Source: an uncultured Cohaesibacter sp.
GTDB taxonomy: Bacteria; Pseudomonadota; Alphaproteobacteria; Rhizobiales; Cohaesibacteraceae
Length of the DNA: 64,000 nt
Assembly: GCF_963664735.1 (NCBI RefSeq)
Contig: NZ_OY761553.1
Coordinates: forward strand, 1,317,303 to 1,381,302
Reading direction: 5' to 3'
Shown here: one piece after another, positions 1 through 7,929 of the stretch
How the letters are laid out: every line of letters starts with the position of its first letter
How positions within the stretch are numbered: position 1 is the stretch's first letter
The notes under the pieces: model-generated
The model's database searches: none
What the model saw: the letters and a program-made list of their open reading frames with translations, nothing else
Told to the model about the DNA's origin: nothing
Program-made: the position numbers and the translations under genes

Positions 1-999
1 ACCGATAAAGACAGCGTCGGGAGCGTCCTGCCCCTGAAGGCCATCGGGAGCGATGTCCTCGATGATTTTCAGCGAAGGGACACCGAGACAGCTGGCGTTG
101 TGGCTTGCCAAAAGGCGCCGTTTTTCCAGCGGTTCAAGGCCTATGGCACGACAAGAGCGATGGCTTCTGAGCCATTCAATGGCAACCGAGCCACAGCCAG
201 TGCCGATGTCCCAGAGCAAGGCTCTAGGGTGTGGCATCAATTTGGCCAAGGCGCTGGCTCGGATATCCCGTTTTGTCATCTTGCCATCATGCTCGAAGGC
301 TTCATCAGGCAGACCGGCACTTATCGGCAACCAGTGCGTCAGTTGCTCGGGCAGCGCGATCGCCAGCACATTAAGATCGGCGAAGGACTGTCCACTCATA
401 AGGAGTGCCTTGGCTTCCGTTTTGTAGATTTGCTCGGCATCACCGCCCAGATGCTCAAGAATGGTCAGCTGAGCGTCATCGATGCCACGCGCACAGAGTT
501 GCTCGGCAACCTCTCTGGGAGAAGTTCCATCACGGCTGAGAACCAGCAGACGCGCACCCGGCATGTAATGCGGCAATAGAGTTTCGATGCTTCGGCCATG
601 AATTGTAAGCTTGGCGGTTTTGTCAAGCGCCCAACCAAGACGGCTGGCGGCAATGCTGAAACTTCCGGGGAATGGCAAAACGCGCATGTCATCTGAGCTG
701 AAGTGGCGCGATAGCGTTCCCCCAATGCCGAAATACATCGGGTCACCACTGGCGAGCACGACAACCGGCGAGCCTCTCAATGCCTCCAGTTCGTCAAAGC
801 AATGCGAAAAAGGGGCTGGCCAACCGCGCTTCTCTGCATCTATTGCCATCTCATCAGGCATCATAGCCAGATGTCTTTCGCCGCCATAGATAACTTTCGC
901 CTCAGCGATCAGCGACCAGGCAAGATCGCCCAGACCGTCAAGCCCGTCTTCTCCGATGCCGATCACACTCAACCATGGAGACAATTGCTGTTGGTTCAT
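1..999 (-). CDS. cobL: Precorrin-6Y C5,15-methyltransferase (decarboxylating), 3' end cut by window
   Basis: The reading frame is open from the ATG at 999 to the window edge, giving 333 codons without a stop. The N-terminal half is a CbiE-type SAM methyltransferase: LSVIGIGEDGLDGL near residues 10-23 and the VLASGDPMYFGIG motif near residue 80. The C-terminal half begins near residue 235 with a CbiT-like section and shows LLWDIGTGCGSVAIEW, a classic Rossmann SAM-binding loop. CobL methylates C5 and C15 and decarboxylates precorrin-6Y in the cytoplasm. A TAGGAGG ribosome site precedes the ATG. It lies 12 nt after cobH in the same operon. Confidence 0.93.
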   Translation of the reverse strand, partial: MNQQQLSPWLSVIGIGEDGLDGLGDLAWSLIAEAKVIYGGERHLAMMPDEMAIDAEKRGWPAPFSHCFDELEALRGSPVVVLASGDPMYFGIGGTLSRHFSSDDMRVLPFPGSFSIAASRLGWALDKTAKLTIHGRSIETLLPHYMPGARLLVLSRDGTSPREVAEQLCARGIDDAQLTILEHLGGDAEQIYKTEAKALLMSGQSFADLNVLAIALPEQLTHWLPISAGLPDEAFEHDGKMTKRDIRASALAKLMPHPRALLWDIGTGCGSVAIEWLRSHRSCRAIGLEPLEKRRLLASHNASCLGVPSLKIIEDIAPDGLQGQDAPDAVFIG

Positions 1000-1011
1000 C
1001 TCTCTGGCCTC

Positions 1012-1692
1012 CTACATCGGTTTGTCGCTCTGACCGAGCGCAGCTATCGCCAGAGCGTTGACTGCGGCACTCGCCATGGGCGTTCCGCCACGTCTGCCCA
1101 GCATGGCGATATAGTCAAGCTCCAGCTCTGCGGCTTCATCGACCAGCGTTTGCTTGGATTCGGCAGCGCCAACAAAACCGACAGGAAAGCCAAGAACGAG
1201 AGCAGGCTTGCCCGCCCCTTCCCTCACCATTTCCAGCAAACGATACAAAGCCGTTGGCGCATTGCCGATGGCGACAATGGAGCCCTCAAGATGTGGGCGC
1301 CAAAGCTCCATGGCAGCGGCTGTTCGCGTGGTGTTGAGCTTTTGGGCAATGTCCGAGACTTCCGGACTATTCAGCGTCACCAAGATGCGGTTATGGGCAA
1401 GAGCGGCACCCGGCGCAAAGAAACGGGGCGAAATGCCGCCAGCAACCATTTGCGTATCCACCAGAATTGTGGTGCCTGATTGAAGGGCCTCGACGCCCTT
1501 GTCTGCCGCATTTGGCGAAAAGCGCAGATCGGAGACCAGATCGGTCATTCCGACAGAGTGCATAACGCGCACGGCAACCGGCTCCAGCGAAGGAGGCAAA
1601 GTGGCCAGAGCATCAGATGCTTCTTGCCTGATAATATTGAAGGAATTGGCATAAATCGCTGCCGGATCCTTCTCATAACTATGAAGGGTCAT
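1012..1692 (-). CDS. cobH: Precorrin-8X methylmutase
   Basis: This 226-residue protein matches the usual length of CobH/CbiC. Recognisable blocks are RVMHSVGMTDLVSDLRFSP (residues about 42-60), the DTQMVAGG segment and the C-terminal GRRGGTPMASAAVNALA. The conserved His in the RVMHS block is the expected catalytic residue. The enzyme moves the C11 methyl group to C12, making hydrogenobyrinic acid (or the cobalt equivalent). It lies between cbiX (80-nt gap) and cobL (12-nt gap) and is probably cotranscribed from the riboswitch-controlled operon. Confidence 0.95.
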   Translation of the reverse strand: MTLHSYEKDPAAIYANSFNIIRQEASDALATLPPSLEPVAVRVMHSVGMTDLVSDLRFSPNAADKGVEALQSGTTILVDTQMVAGGISPRFFAPGAALAHNRILVTLNSPEVSDIAQKLNTTRTAAAMELWRPHLEGSIVAIGNAPTALYRLLEMVREGAGKPALVLGFPVGFVGAAESKQTLVDEAAELELDYIAMLGRRGGTPMASAAVNALAIAALGQSDKPM

Positions 1693-1772
1693 TTCTAATC
1701 ACCAAGATCGGGTTGCGCCACGGTGCTGACCTTGTTGTCAGGTCATGCCAAACCGTGCCGCAACCTTGAGGA

Positions 1773-2990
1773 TCAATCCTTTTTGTACATGCTTTTTGGA
1801 CCTAGCGGATGGTCTGCCTGCGGGTAAGGATGGTGGTGATGATCATGGCCTTCGCCATGAGAATGCCCGTGGTCATGGCCATGATCGTGGTGGTGGTGAT
1901 GATCATGCCCGTGGTGGTCATGATCATGATCATGATCGTGGTCATGATGGTGAGAGGTGCCATGATCATGGCCGTGACCTTGGGAGTGAGCGTGGTCGTG
2001 GCCATGATCATGGTGGTGATGCTCCGACGAAGGGTGATGCTTAAGACATTCGTTGGTGCATTTGTTATCTTCGCAATATTCGCAGTCTTTGGTATCCACC
2101 CCTTCAACATGATGGTGGTGGCTTTCCTGCTTAAGGCCGACTTCGGCCTCGAACCCCAGCACCTGCGCACGATATTTGCACAGCTGGCAGTTCATATTGT
2201 TCGTTCCTTCGAGGATCTCGGCAACGCGATCCTCAAAAGTTTCAATGACATAATCCTGATCATTCAAATACCCAGCCTTGACGAACTGAATGTCAGGGTG
2301 GCGGGCAGCAACTTCATCGGTGAAGTTGTAGATGCGGCGGACAAGAATGCCGGTGAAGAGGAAATACGGGAACACGATGATACGCTTGTAGCCAAGTTTG
2401 GCAGCATGTTCGAGACCCGGCTCGACAAGCGGGAATGTGACGCCGGAATAGCAGACTTCTGCCCAGCCGAACCCCATACCTTCCCAAAGCATGCGCATCA
2501 GTTTGTTGACATTGGAGTTTGCATCAGGGTCGGAAGCGCCTCGCCCGACAACCATAAGCAACGTATCGGTGATCGCGACCTCGCCAAGCTCGGCATTTGC
2601 GGCATCTACAGCCTCCTGAATGCGCGCACCCGCGGCCTTCATCATTTTAAGGTCCAGCCCGAGTTCGCGGCCATATTCGATGGTCACGCCGGGCGTTTTG
2701 GCCTGATAGGAATTGAGCACGGAGGGAATGTCATTCTTGGCATGCCCTGCAGCAAACAGCATGCCCGGAACGGCCAGAATGCGTGTGCAGCCCTGAGCTA
2801 CCAGATTATCCAACCCCTTGGACAGAACAGGATTGGCAAATTCCAGATAGCCATAATCAACGGGCCAATCGGGAAAGCGTGGGCGCAGGCGTTCGGCCAA
2901 TTGCGCAAACTGATCGACGGCTTCCTGATTTCGGCTGCCATGGCCGCAGATCATGAGGCCGAGTTTTTCGTTATTTTCGGTACTGGTCAT
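1773..2990 (-). CDS. cbiX: Sirohydrochlorin cobaltochelatase, long CbiX form with Cys and His-rich tail
   Basis: The 405-residue protein starts with the chelatase fold: LMICGHGSRNQEAV near residues 12-25 carries the metal-binding His, and AVPGMLFAAGHAKNDIP holds a second conserved His. A second chelatase-like half follows (VVGRGASDPDANSN). After residue about 265 it carries MNCQLCKYR, which resembles the MxCxxC Fe-S motif of long CbiX proteins, and then CEYCEDNKCTNEC. The last roughly 85 residues are almost entirely His, Asp and Gly, likely a cobalt store. Start at 2990 is supported by an AGGGGA site. It occurs beside CobN, the late cobaltochelatase subunit, which is unusual. Confidence 0.9.
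   Translation of the reverse strand: MTSTENNEKLGLMICGHGSRNQEAVDQFAQLAERLRPRFPDWPVDYGYLEFANPVLSKGLDNLVAQGCTRILAVPGMLFAAGHAKNDIPSVLNSYQAKTPGVTIEYGRELGLDLKMMKAAGARIQEAVDAANAELGEVAITDTLLMVVGRGASDPDANSNVNKLMRMLWEGMGFGWAEVCYSGVTFPLVEPGLEHAAKLGYKRIIVFPYFLFTGILVRRIYNFTDEVAARHPDIQFVKAGYLNDQDYVIETFEDRVAEILEGTNNMNCQLCKYRAQVLGFEAEVGLKQESHHHHVEGVDTKDCEYCEDNKCTNECLKHHPSSEHHHHDHGHDHAHSQGHGHDHGTSHHHDHDHDHDHDHHGHDHHHHHDHGHDHGHSHGEGHDHHHHPYPQADHPLGPKSMYKKD
1815..2035. repeat. Low-complexity CATGAT-type tract encoding the CbiX His-rich tail
   Basis: Short tandem-like ATG/CAT/GGT units fill this stretch and translate on the minus strand to His-Asp-Gly runs. The low complexity also keeps the opposite strand open and creates a false long plus-strand frame. 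The repeat could expand or contract by slippage. Confidence 0.75.
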
Positions 2991-3221
2991 TCTGGTCCCC
3001 TGTGGTTCGTTCGTCTTGAGCTTGAAGAGCTCTTTCGTTGGTTATCAGCAGGGAAAAAAGAACCTTGAGCATGGCTACGCCCAACATACTCTTTCTGTCC
3101 TGCAGGTCAGTCTTGGCCTCCGGATTGGATCTGCCGCACTGACTTGATTTTCAGCCCCTTTCGCGAGAGGCGCTGCAAAAATTCGTTTAGGGCAAAAGGC
3201 CCTCGAGTTTGAAAATGCCCA

Positions 3222-3869
3222 TCAGCAAATTTGGCCATTTTCCATTTTTACGGTTCTTGTGACGACCTGATCCCTGAAAGCCCTATCGTGACTGACAATG
3301 ATCATGGCCTGAGGCAATGATAGCAGAATCTCAACGAGACGTGCCCTTGTGGTCTCGTCAAGATCGTTGGTTGGTTCATCAAGCAGGAGGATATCCGGCT
3401 TCATGGCAATAACTGTGGCTAAAGCAACAAGCCGCTTCTGGCCACCTGAAAGCCTGTGAGTAACCTTCTCCTTCAAATGAGACAGATTCAACATCGAAAG
3501 CGTTTCTTCGACGATGACTGCAGCATCCTGACGGCTGTAACCCAGGTTCAAGGGGCCGAAAGCGATGTCCTCAGCAACTGTCGGGCAGAAGAGCTGGTCA
3601 TCGGAATCCTGAAAAACCAGCCCGACGCGTCGGCGCAGAAGTGCAAAATCCTCTTCGCTGCTATAGTCACGACCGAAAGCGGAGATGCTGCCACTCTGCG
3701 CCTTATAGAGCCCTACCAGCAAATGCAGGAAAGTGCTTTTTCCTGCTCCATTCGCTCCCACAAGACCCAGACGCTCGCCAGCAGCAAGGCTCAGCGACGC
3801 TCCATTTACGCAAGTGCCACTACCGTGATAGGCGTAGCTCAAGTCACTTGTTTCAAGCAGAAATGACAT
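3222..3869 (-). CDS. cbiO: Cobalt ECF transporter ATPase
   Basis: The 215-residue ABC ATPase has Walker A GANGAGKST (about residues 38-46), the Q-loop region VFQDSDDQLF, signature LSGGQKRLVALA, Walker B ILLLDEPTNDLD and the switch His in IIVSHD. The VFQDPDDQ-like block is typical of energy-coupling-factor ATPases. A GGAGGT site precedes the ATG and the start overlaps the end of cbiQ by 17 nt. It is shorter than the common length of about 270 and ends soon after the switch His, so it is a compact version. It should energise CbiM and CbiQ at the inner membrane. Confidence 0.92.
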   Translation of the reverse strand: MSFLLETSDLSYAYHGSGTCVNGASLSLAAGERLGLVGANGAGKSTFLHLLVGLYKAQSGSISAFGRDYSSEEDFALLRRRVGLVFQDSDDQLFCPTVAEDIAFGPLNLGYSRQDAAVIVEETLSMLNLSHLKEKVTHRLSGGQKRLVALATVIAMKPDILLLDEPTNDLDETTRARLVEILLSLPQAMIIVSHDRAFRDQVVTRTVKMENGQIC

Positions 3870-4674
3870 GTTGCACCTCCACCATCAGAAGCAATGACAT
3901 AAACAGGATGGAAAATAGAGCAAATGCGAAATCTCTCTTGCTGAAGCTAAACTCCTTGAGCAAATGAAACTGACCGTTAAAGCCCCTGCATTTCATTGCC
4001 ATAAGAATGCGCTCTGACCGCTCAAAAGAACGGATCATCAGCATGCCCACCAGATAGCCTACGCTTTTGTAGGTGTGCAGACTATTTTTGGGTGCGAAAG
4101 CACGGCATTTCATGGCTGTCCTGAGGCGGCGATATTCGGCATGCAACACTTCCACGTAGCGCACGGTAAACAGCAGCAAATGCACCAGACGCTCAGGCAC
4201 CCTGAGATTGGCCAGTGCATGACCGAAGGTGACTGCATCGATGGTAGCCATGAGCGCCAGTGACGCCATAACGATAGCATTGGCCCTTAGCAAGATCACC
4301 AGCGCTTGCAAAAAACCTTCGTAGCTGGCAGGCATACCAAAGAGGTTGAAGACCACGCTTCCGGCTGTGGTGAAAGGCAGCATGACAAGCAAAAGAACGA
4401 TGAAACCATCCACCGTCACAACGCGCTTGACGGTCGATTTAAGCGGCAGCTTCGCCTGAAAGAGAAGGAACAAGGACGCACACAAGGCAAGAGCCAGAAG
4501 AGGCAGTTGATCGAGCTGCACAACGCAGATGGAGAAGAGAAAAACCGTCACAATCCTTACACGGGGATCCAGATCACGGATCCACATGCGATGATTGAAC
4601 AGATTTTCATCCGCCTGCGTCACACCGCTTGCGAGCATTTTGGCCCGGCCTGCTTCTTCCAGCAAATCACTCAT
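3853..4674 (-). CDS. cbiQ: Cobalt ECF transporter transmembrane component
   Basis: This 273-residue membrane protein has several hydrophobic spans (for example about residues 38-75 and 90-140). It carries the two cytoplasmic coupling motifs of T components: RLRTAMKCRAF and RSERILMAMKCRGF, both with the A-x-K/C-R-G/A pattern that contacts the ATPase. Its ATG overlaps the stop of the upstream cbiL-like gene by 4 nt (ATGA), so the two are translationally coupled. It is part of the riboswitch-led cobalt uptake operon. Confidence 0.92.
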   Translation of the reverse strand: MSDLLEEAGRAKMLASGVTQADENLFNHRMWIRDLDPRVRIVTVFLFSICVVQLDQLPLLALALCASLFLLFQAKLPLKSTVKRVVTVDGFIVLLLVMLPFTTAGSVVFNLFGMPASYEGFLQALVILLRANAIVMASLALMATIDAVTFGHALANLRVPERLVHLLLFTVRYVEVLHAEYRRLRTAMKCRAFAPKNSLHTYKSVGYLVGMLMIRSFERSERILMAMKCRGFNGQFHLLKEFSFSKRDFAFALFSILFMSLLLMVEVQHVISA

Positions 4675-5369
4675 GCGTTTTTCTCACTCAACTCTTTGAG
4701 TCTTTTACGATCTTTTCTGGCGGCGACATAGAAGCCGATGCCGAATAGACCGCAGATATAGCCAATACCGCCAAGGATTGCCTGCATGTCGTTCTTTTCC
4801 ATATATTCGAAAAGCACTTTCCTGAGAGGCTTCACTTTCTGCCACATGGCATCCTGCAAATCTGGTTTGAAGGCTTCCAATTGCTCATGCACTTCGGCGG
4901 CGATCAGCTTTTGAAGAGCTGCCGGATCTAGCCCAACGGCGGCGGGATCTGGTGCGCCATCGCTCTTGACTTTCAGTTGCTCAACAACATTTTCGACTTC
5001 TGCAGCAGCTTCGCTGGCAACAGCGTCGCCACCAATGCTGTCAGGAAGCTCATCTACGCCCAAACGATAGGTGGCTATATGCCCGGCTCCAAGATTGGCG
5101 CGAAAGGTGATCGGCTCTTTTTTGGTTGGCGTATACCTGAAAATCCCGTCTTCATCCGTCATCGTCTTGCCGAGCAGAGTACCCGCATCGTCATATACTT
5201 CCACTTCCGTTTTGACGGCCATGTCCCCGTTGGAGAAACCAATCTCGCCCTCAACGTCATTGCCATCGGCATAGGCCGAAACAACCACCTTATGGGCTGA
5301 AGCTGGAATGGCGAATGTGCAGGCAAAGAGCAGCAAAAAACTTGCCAAGACTTTTACCAGTTTATTCAT
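4671..5369 (-). CDS. cbiL: CbiL/NikL-like accessory protein of the cobalt/nickel ECF transporter
   Basis: The protein has 232 residues. It has a signal peptide (MNKLVKVLASFLLLFACTF then PASAHK) whose mature end would begin with a His, a periplasmic beta-domain with YTPTKKEPITFRA, a helical acidic stretch and one C-terminal membrane span (GGIGYICGLFGIGFYVAA) followed by a basic tail. This layout matches CbiL/NikL proteins that replace CbiN/NikN as the small helper in some ECF metal importers. Stop and start overlap by 4 nt with cbiQ, and likewise with cbiM upstream. Confidence 0.78.
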   Translation of the reverse strand: MNKLVKVLASFLLLFACTFAIPASAHKVVVSAYADGNDVEGEIGFSNGDMAVKTEVEVYDDAGTLLGKTMTDEDGIFRYTPTKKEPITFRANLGAGHIATYRLGVDELPDSIGGDAVASEAAAEVENVVEQLKVKSDGAPDPAAVGLDPAALQKLIAAEVHEQLEAFKPDLQDAMWQKVKPLRKVLFEYMEKNDMQAILGGIGYICGLFGIGFYVAARKDRKRLKELSEKNA

Positions 5370-6001
5370 TTGGCAACCTCCCCGGAGGTCTTTTGGCTCA
5401 TGGCGTGAAGCAACTCCGGCTTAACTTTATAAATCAGATAAATGGCGGCAGCAGACAGCAACCCTTCAATGATCATGATCGGTATGTGGGCGACAAATAC
5501 CAGCTTGGCCTGAAAGACAAAATTCTCGCCTGACAAACCAAGAGCCAAGGCAACGCACAGGGTTGTCAAAGCGATGGCCAAAGCACCGGCGACTCCACCA
5601 TAAATGGCAGCGATATCGGCTGATTTTGCCTTGATAAGAAACGGGTTGACCAACAAGCCGACCAGCACCGCTGGCGCGGCGATATTGAAGGTATTCACCC
5701 CAAGAACGGAAATGCCCCCGAAGGCAAAGAACACCGCTTGCAGCAGCAAGCCGACGAACAGAGCCGGGAAAGCAGCCCAGCCGAGAATAATCCCGGCCAG
5801 ACCGTTCAGGATGAGATGAACGCTGGAGAAGCCAAGTGGAACGTGAATGAGAGACGCAACAAAGAAAGCCGCGCTCAAAACCCCAGCAGCGGGAATAAGA
5901 TCCATTTCCAGCTTTCGCAGCCCCATGACGAGACCAACCGCAGACATAGCGGAACCTGCAATCAGCACTTCATTGGACAGGGCACCATCAACGATATGCA
6001 T
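5366..6001 (-). CDS. cbiM: Cobalt ECF transporter substrate-binding membrane component
   Basis: The 211-residue protein starts with MHIVDGALSNEV. The N-terminal Met-His pair is characteristic of CbiM/NikM because it forms part of the metal site. Conserved His residues continue in SLIHVPLGFSSVHLILNG (about residues 50-67), and six to seven hydrophobic spans follow. A TTGGAGG ribosome site sits just before the ATG. The DUF4198 gene lies immediately upstream. It probably imports cobalt because a cobalamin riboswitch controls the operon. Nickel cannot be excluded by sequence. Confidence 0.93.
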   Translation of the reverse strand: MHIVDGALSNEVLIAGSAMSAVGLVMGLRKLEMDLIPAAGVLSAAFFVASLIHVPLGFSSVHLILNGLAGIILGWAAFPALFVGLLLQAVFFAFGGISVLGVNTFNIAAPAVLVGLLVNPFLIKAKSADIAAIYGGVAGALAIALTTLCVALALGLSGENFVFQAKLVFVAHIPIMIIEGLLSAAAIYLIYKVKPELLHAMSQKTSGEVAK

Positions 6002-6030
6002 AACTCATCCTCCAAGCATGAAAACCAAAA

Positions 6031-6822
6031 CTATTTAAGGTCATAAGCCCGGATCCAGATAACAGCATCCTGAGAAAGCTCTTTGCCCTCATGCTCGGTG
6101 TCAGGCCCCACTCCAAGGGCGGCAAAGCCCCAGAAACCGGATTTAGGGATACCGTAGGTGAAATAGCCGTTGTCATCGGAGATAGCGGTCAATGTGCCAC
6201 CCGGCGCTGGCTCGGTGGTCACTTCACCGGCGGTATTGGCTTCCATGTCCGGAGCTGCGGCAATATATTCGATTTCGATTTCAGCGCCGACGACCGGTTT
6301 GCCTTCGCTCAGAACTCGCCCGGAGAAAGTGGAGCCCGCCAGAATATCGGTAGGCTTGTTGAGCGGAATGATTTCGGTTTTCAGACCAGCAGGTTCATTC
6401 CAATCGGTTGGAACGCCACCCTTATTGACGTAGCTCTTGGTGATCTGTTGAATATAGATGTCTTCGCTCGGCTCATAGTAAGGTGCGGGCTTGAGCACGA
6501 CCGTATAGTCACCATTCCTCTTGACTTTCAGGGCAGCATCGAAAGCGTCCGCTTCATTGCCTGATCCTTTAAAGCGGATTGGCTTGAGGCTATCCTTCAG
6601 GTCAATTTTCTCACCCTTGAAGATGGCATAGAATTCTTCCGGCGTGCCCATGTCCATGACATGGCCGTTTTCAAATGGATGCCAGAAGATCAATTTGAAC
6701 GGAACATTGCCCGCTTTTTCCAGATTGACTTCAGGTGTGTAGACAAGTTGAAAATGCGCATTTGCAGTACCGGCAAACACGAGGGCTGATGCCAAAACGG
6801 CACCCTTCAGAAATTTATACAT
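6031..6822 (-). CDS. DUF4198-family periplasmic protein, NikK/CbiK-type metal uptake helper
   Basis: The start at 6822 is chosen because AGGGAGA lies about 10 nt before this ATG. A longer frame adds only nine unlikely residues. The 263-residue product has a signal peptide (MYKFLKGAVLASALVFAGT, then ANAHFQ) with a His at the predicted mature N-terminus, then a His-containing FWHPFENGHVMDMG block and beta-sandwich segments. Such DUF4198 proteins accompany NikM/CbiM importers and probably bind the metal in the periplasm. It is the first gene after the riboswitch. The C-terminal part repeats a carboxypeptidase-regulatory-like fold (AISDDNGYFTYGIPKSGFWG). Confidence 0.8.
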   Translation of the reverse strand: MYKFLKGAVLASALVFAGTANAHFQLVYTPEVNLEKAGNVPFKLIFWHPFENGHVMDMGTPEEFYAIFKGEKIDLKDSLKPIRFKGSGNEADAFDAALKVKRNGDYTVVLKPAPYYEPSEDIYIQQITKSYVNKGGVPTDWNEPAGLKTEIIPLNKPTDILAGSTFSGRVLSEGKPVVGAEIEIEYIAAAPDMEANTAGEVTTEPAPGGTLTAISDDNGYFTYGIPKSGFWGFAALGVGPDTEHEGKELSQDAVIWIRAYDLK

Positions 6823-6992
6823 AGAGTCATCTCCCTTTGGTAAAACCAACTTGGAGACGCTGTGGGAATGGAAGTATCGGTAAGGGACTTGCTGATGTTA
6901 AAATAGCGCATCAGACTATCTCCACCAAACGCACACCCCGGCGTCATGTTTAGAGGCGACAAGGACAAACGATGCTTGTCCCGGTCTGTCTG

Positions 6993-7192
6993 ATGGCAGG
7001 TCTCCTGGCTTACGGGTCTTCACAGTCCGCTCGAACCTTCCCAACGTAAAAACGTCAGTGGCATATATCGAACGGTAGCTCACCGTTTACAGTTGCGGGG
7101 GCAGCCATGGCCTAGGTCCCGATTGGGTAGTCCTCACCATGTTCCCTTTTCATTTCCTCATCACGCCCGGATGAGAAAAACCATCACACCGC
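6993..7192 (-). promoter_or_regulatory. Cobalamin riboswitch 1, heading cobalt uptake and cob operon
   Basis: Read on the minus strand, the element contains GCCCCCGCAACTG, a GCCACTG box, GGGAAGG and the B12-box AGCCAGGAGACCTGCC near 6995-7010. They come in the order expected for an adenosylcobalamin riboswitch. It lies about 170 nt upstream of the DUF4198/cbiM operon. Together with its flanks it accounts for the 435-nt stretch between cobO and that operon. High cobalamin should reduce expression. Confidence 0.93.
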
Positions 7193-7285
7193 TTATGTTT
7201 AGGTGCGCCGCAAAGGCATGTCAACTTGACGGAGTGAAACATTGCCTTTTTGGACACAGAATATCTTTATGAGTACGAAGTTCCT

Positions 7286-7915
7286 CTAATATTCGATCCC
7301 TTCCTGAGCCTTTATGCCAGCCCGGAACGGATGCTTTACGAGCGTCATTTCCGTCACCAGATCGGCGATCTCGATCAACTCGTCCTTTGCATTGCGCCCA
7401 GTTATAACCACATGGGTTTGCTGAGGTTTTTCGTTCTTTAGGAAAGAGACGATTTCCTCGACTGGCAGATAGTCATAGCGCAGAACAATATTCAGCTCAT
7501 CGAGCAATACAAATCGAATTTCCGGGTCCAGTATTGCCTCTTTTGCCGCTTCCCATGCGGCGCGTGCATTCTCTATGTCCTTGTTCCGGTCCTGAGTTTC
7601 CCAAGTGAAGCCTTCGCCCATGGCCTTGATCGTCACCTGTTCGGGAAATTTCTCCAACATGCGCTTTTCGCCGCTATCCCAGGCCCCTTTGACAAACTGG
7701 ATGACAGCAATCTTGTGCCCATGTCCGATGGAGCGAAATGCCATGCCAAAGGCTGCGGTCGATTTGCCCTTGCCTTTGCCGGTATGGACTATGATCAGCC
7801 CCTTTTCCTCGGTTTTGGTGGCAAGGATCTTGTCCCGCGCCGCCTTTTTCTTTTTCATCTTTTCCGCATGCCGAGCATCGATCTCTTCCTGGGTCATGCC
7901 TTCGGTATTCTTCAT
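7286..7915 (-). CDS. cobO: Cob(I)yrinic acid a,c-diamide adenosyltransferase
   Basis: Start at 7915 is preferred: AAGGGGAG sits just before this ATG, it lies 15 nt after the cobN stop, and it gives 209 residues, the normal CobO length. The P-loop HTGKGKGKSTAAFGMAFR (about residues 35-52), the VQFVKGAW block and the LLDELNIVLRYDYL Walker-B-like segment identify the CobA/CobO/BtuR family. It adds the 5'-deoxyadenosyl group to reduced corrinoid. The N-terminus is lysine-rich (MKKKKAARDK), as in other CobO proteins. Confidence 0.95.
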   Translation of the reverse strand: MKNTEGMTQEEIDARHAEKMKKKKAARDKILATKTEEKGLIIVHTGKGKGKSTAAFGMAFRSIGHGHKIAVIQFVKGAWDSGEKRMLEKFPEQVTIKAMGEGFTWETQDRNKDIENARAAWEAAKEAILDPEIRFVLLDELNIVLRYDYLPVEEIVSFLKNEKPQQTHVVITGRNAKDELIEIADLVTEMTLVKHPFRAGIKAQEGIEY

Positions 7916-7929
7916 AGAAACTCCCCTTC

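Noticed and set aside
1815-2035. CRISPR-like repeat array
   Set aside because: Units are very short, contiguous and in frame with the coding sequence, without spacers. No CRISPR array was seen anywhere in the window.
1809-3068. Long plus-strand frame (419 codons) rich in Met, Val and Ile
   Set aside because: It is the mirror of the cbiX His-rich tail and its coding sequence. The composition is a by-product of CAT/GAT repeats and no family motif is present.
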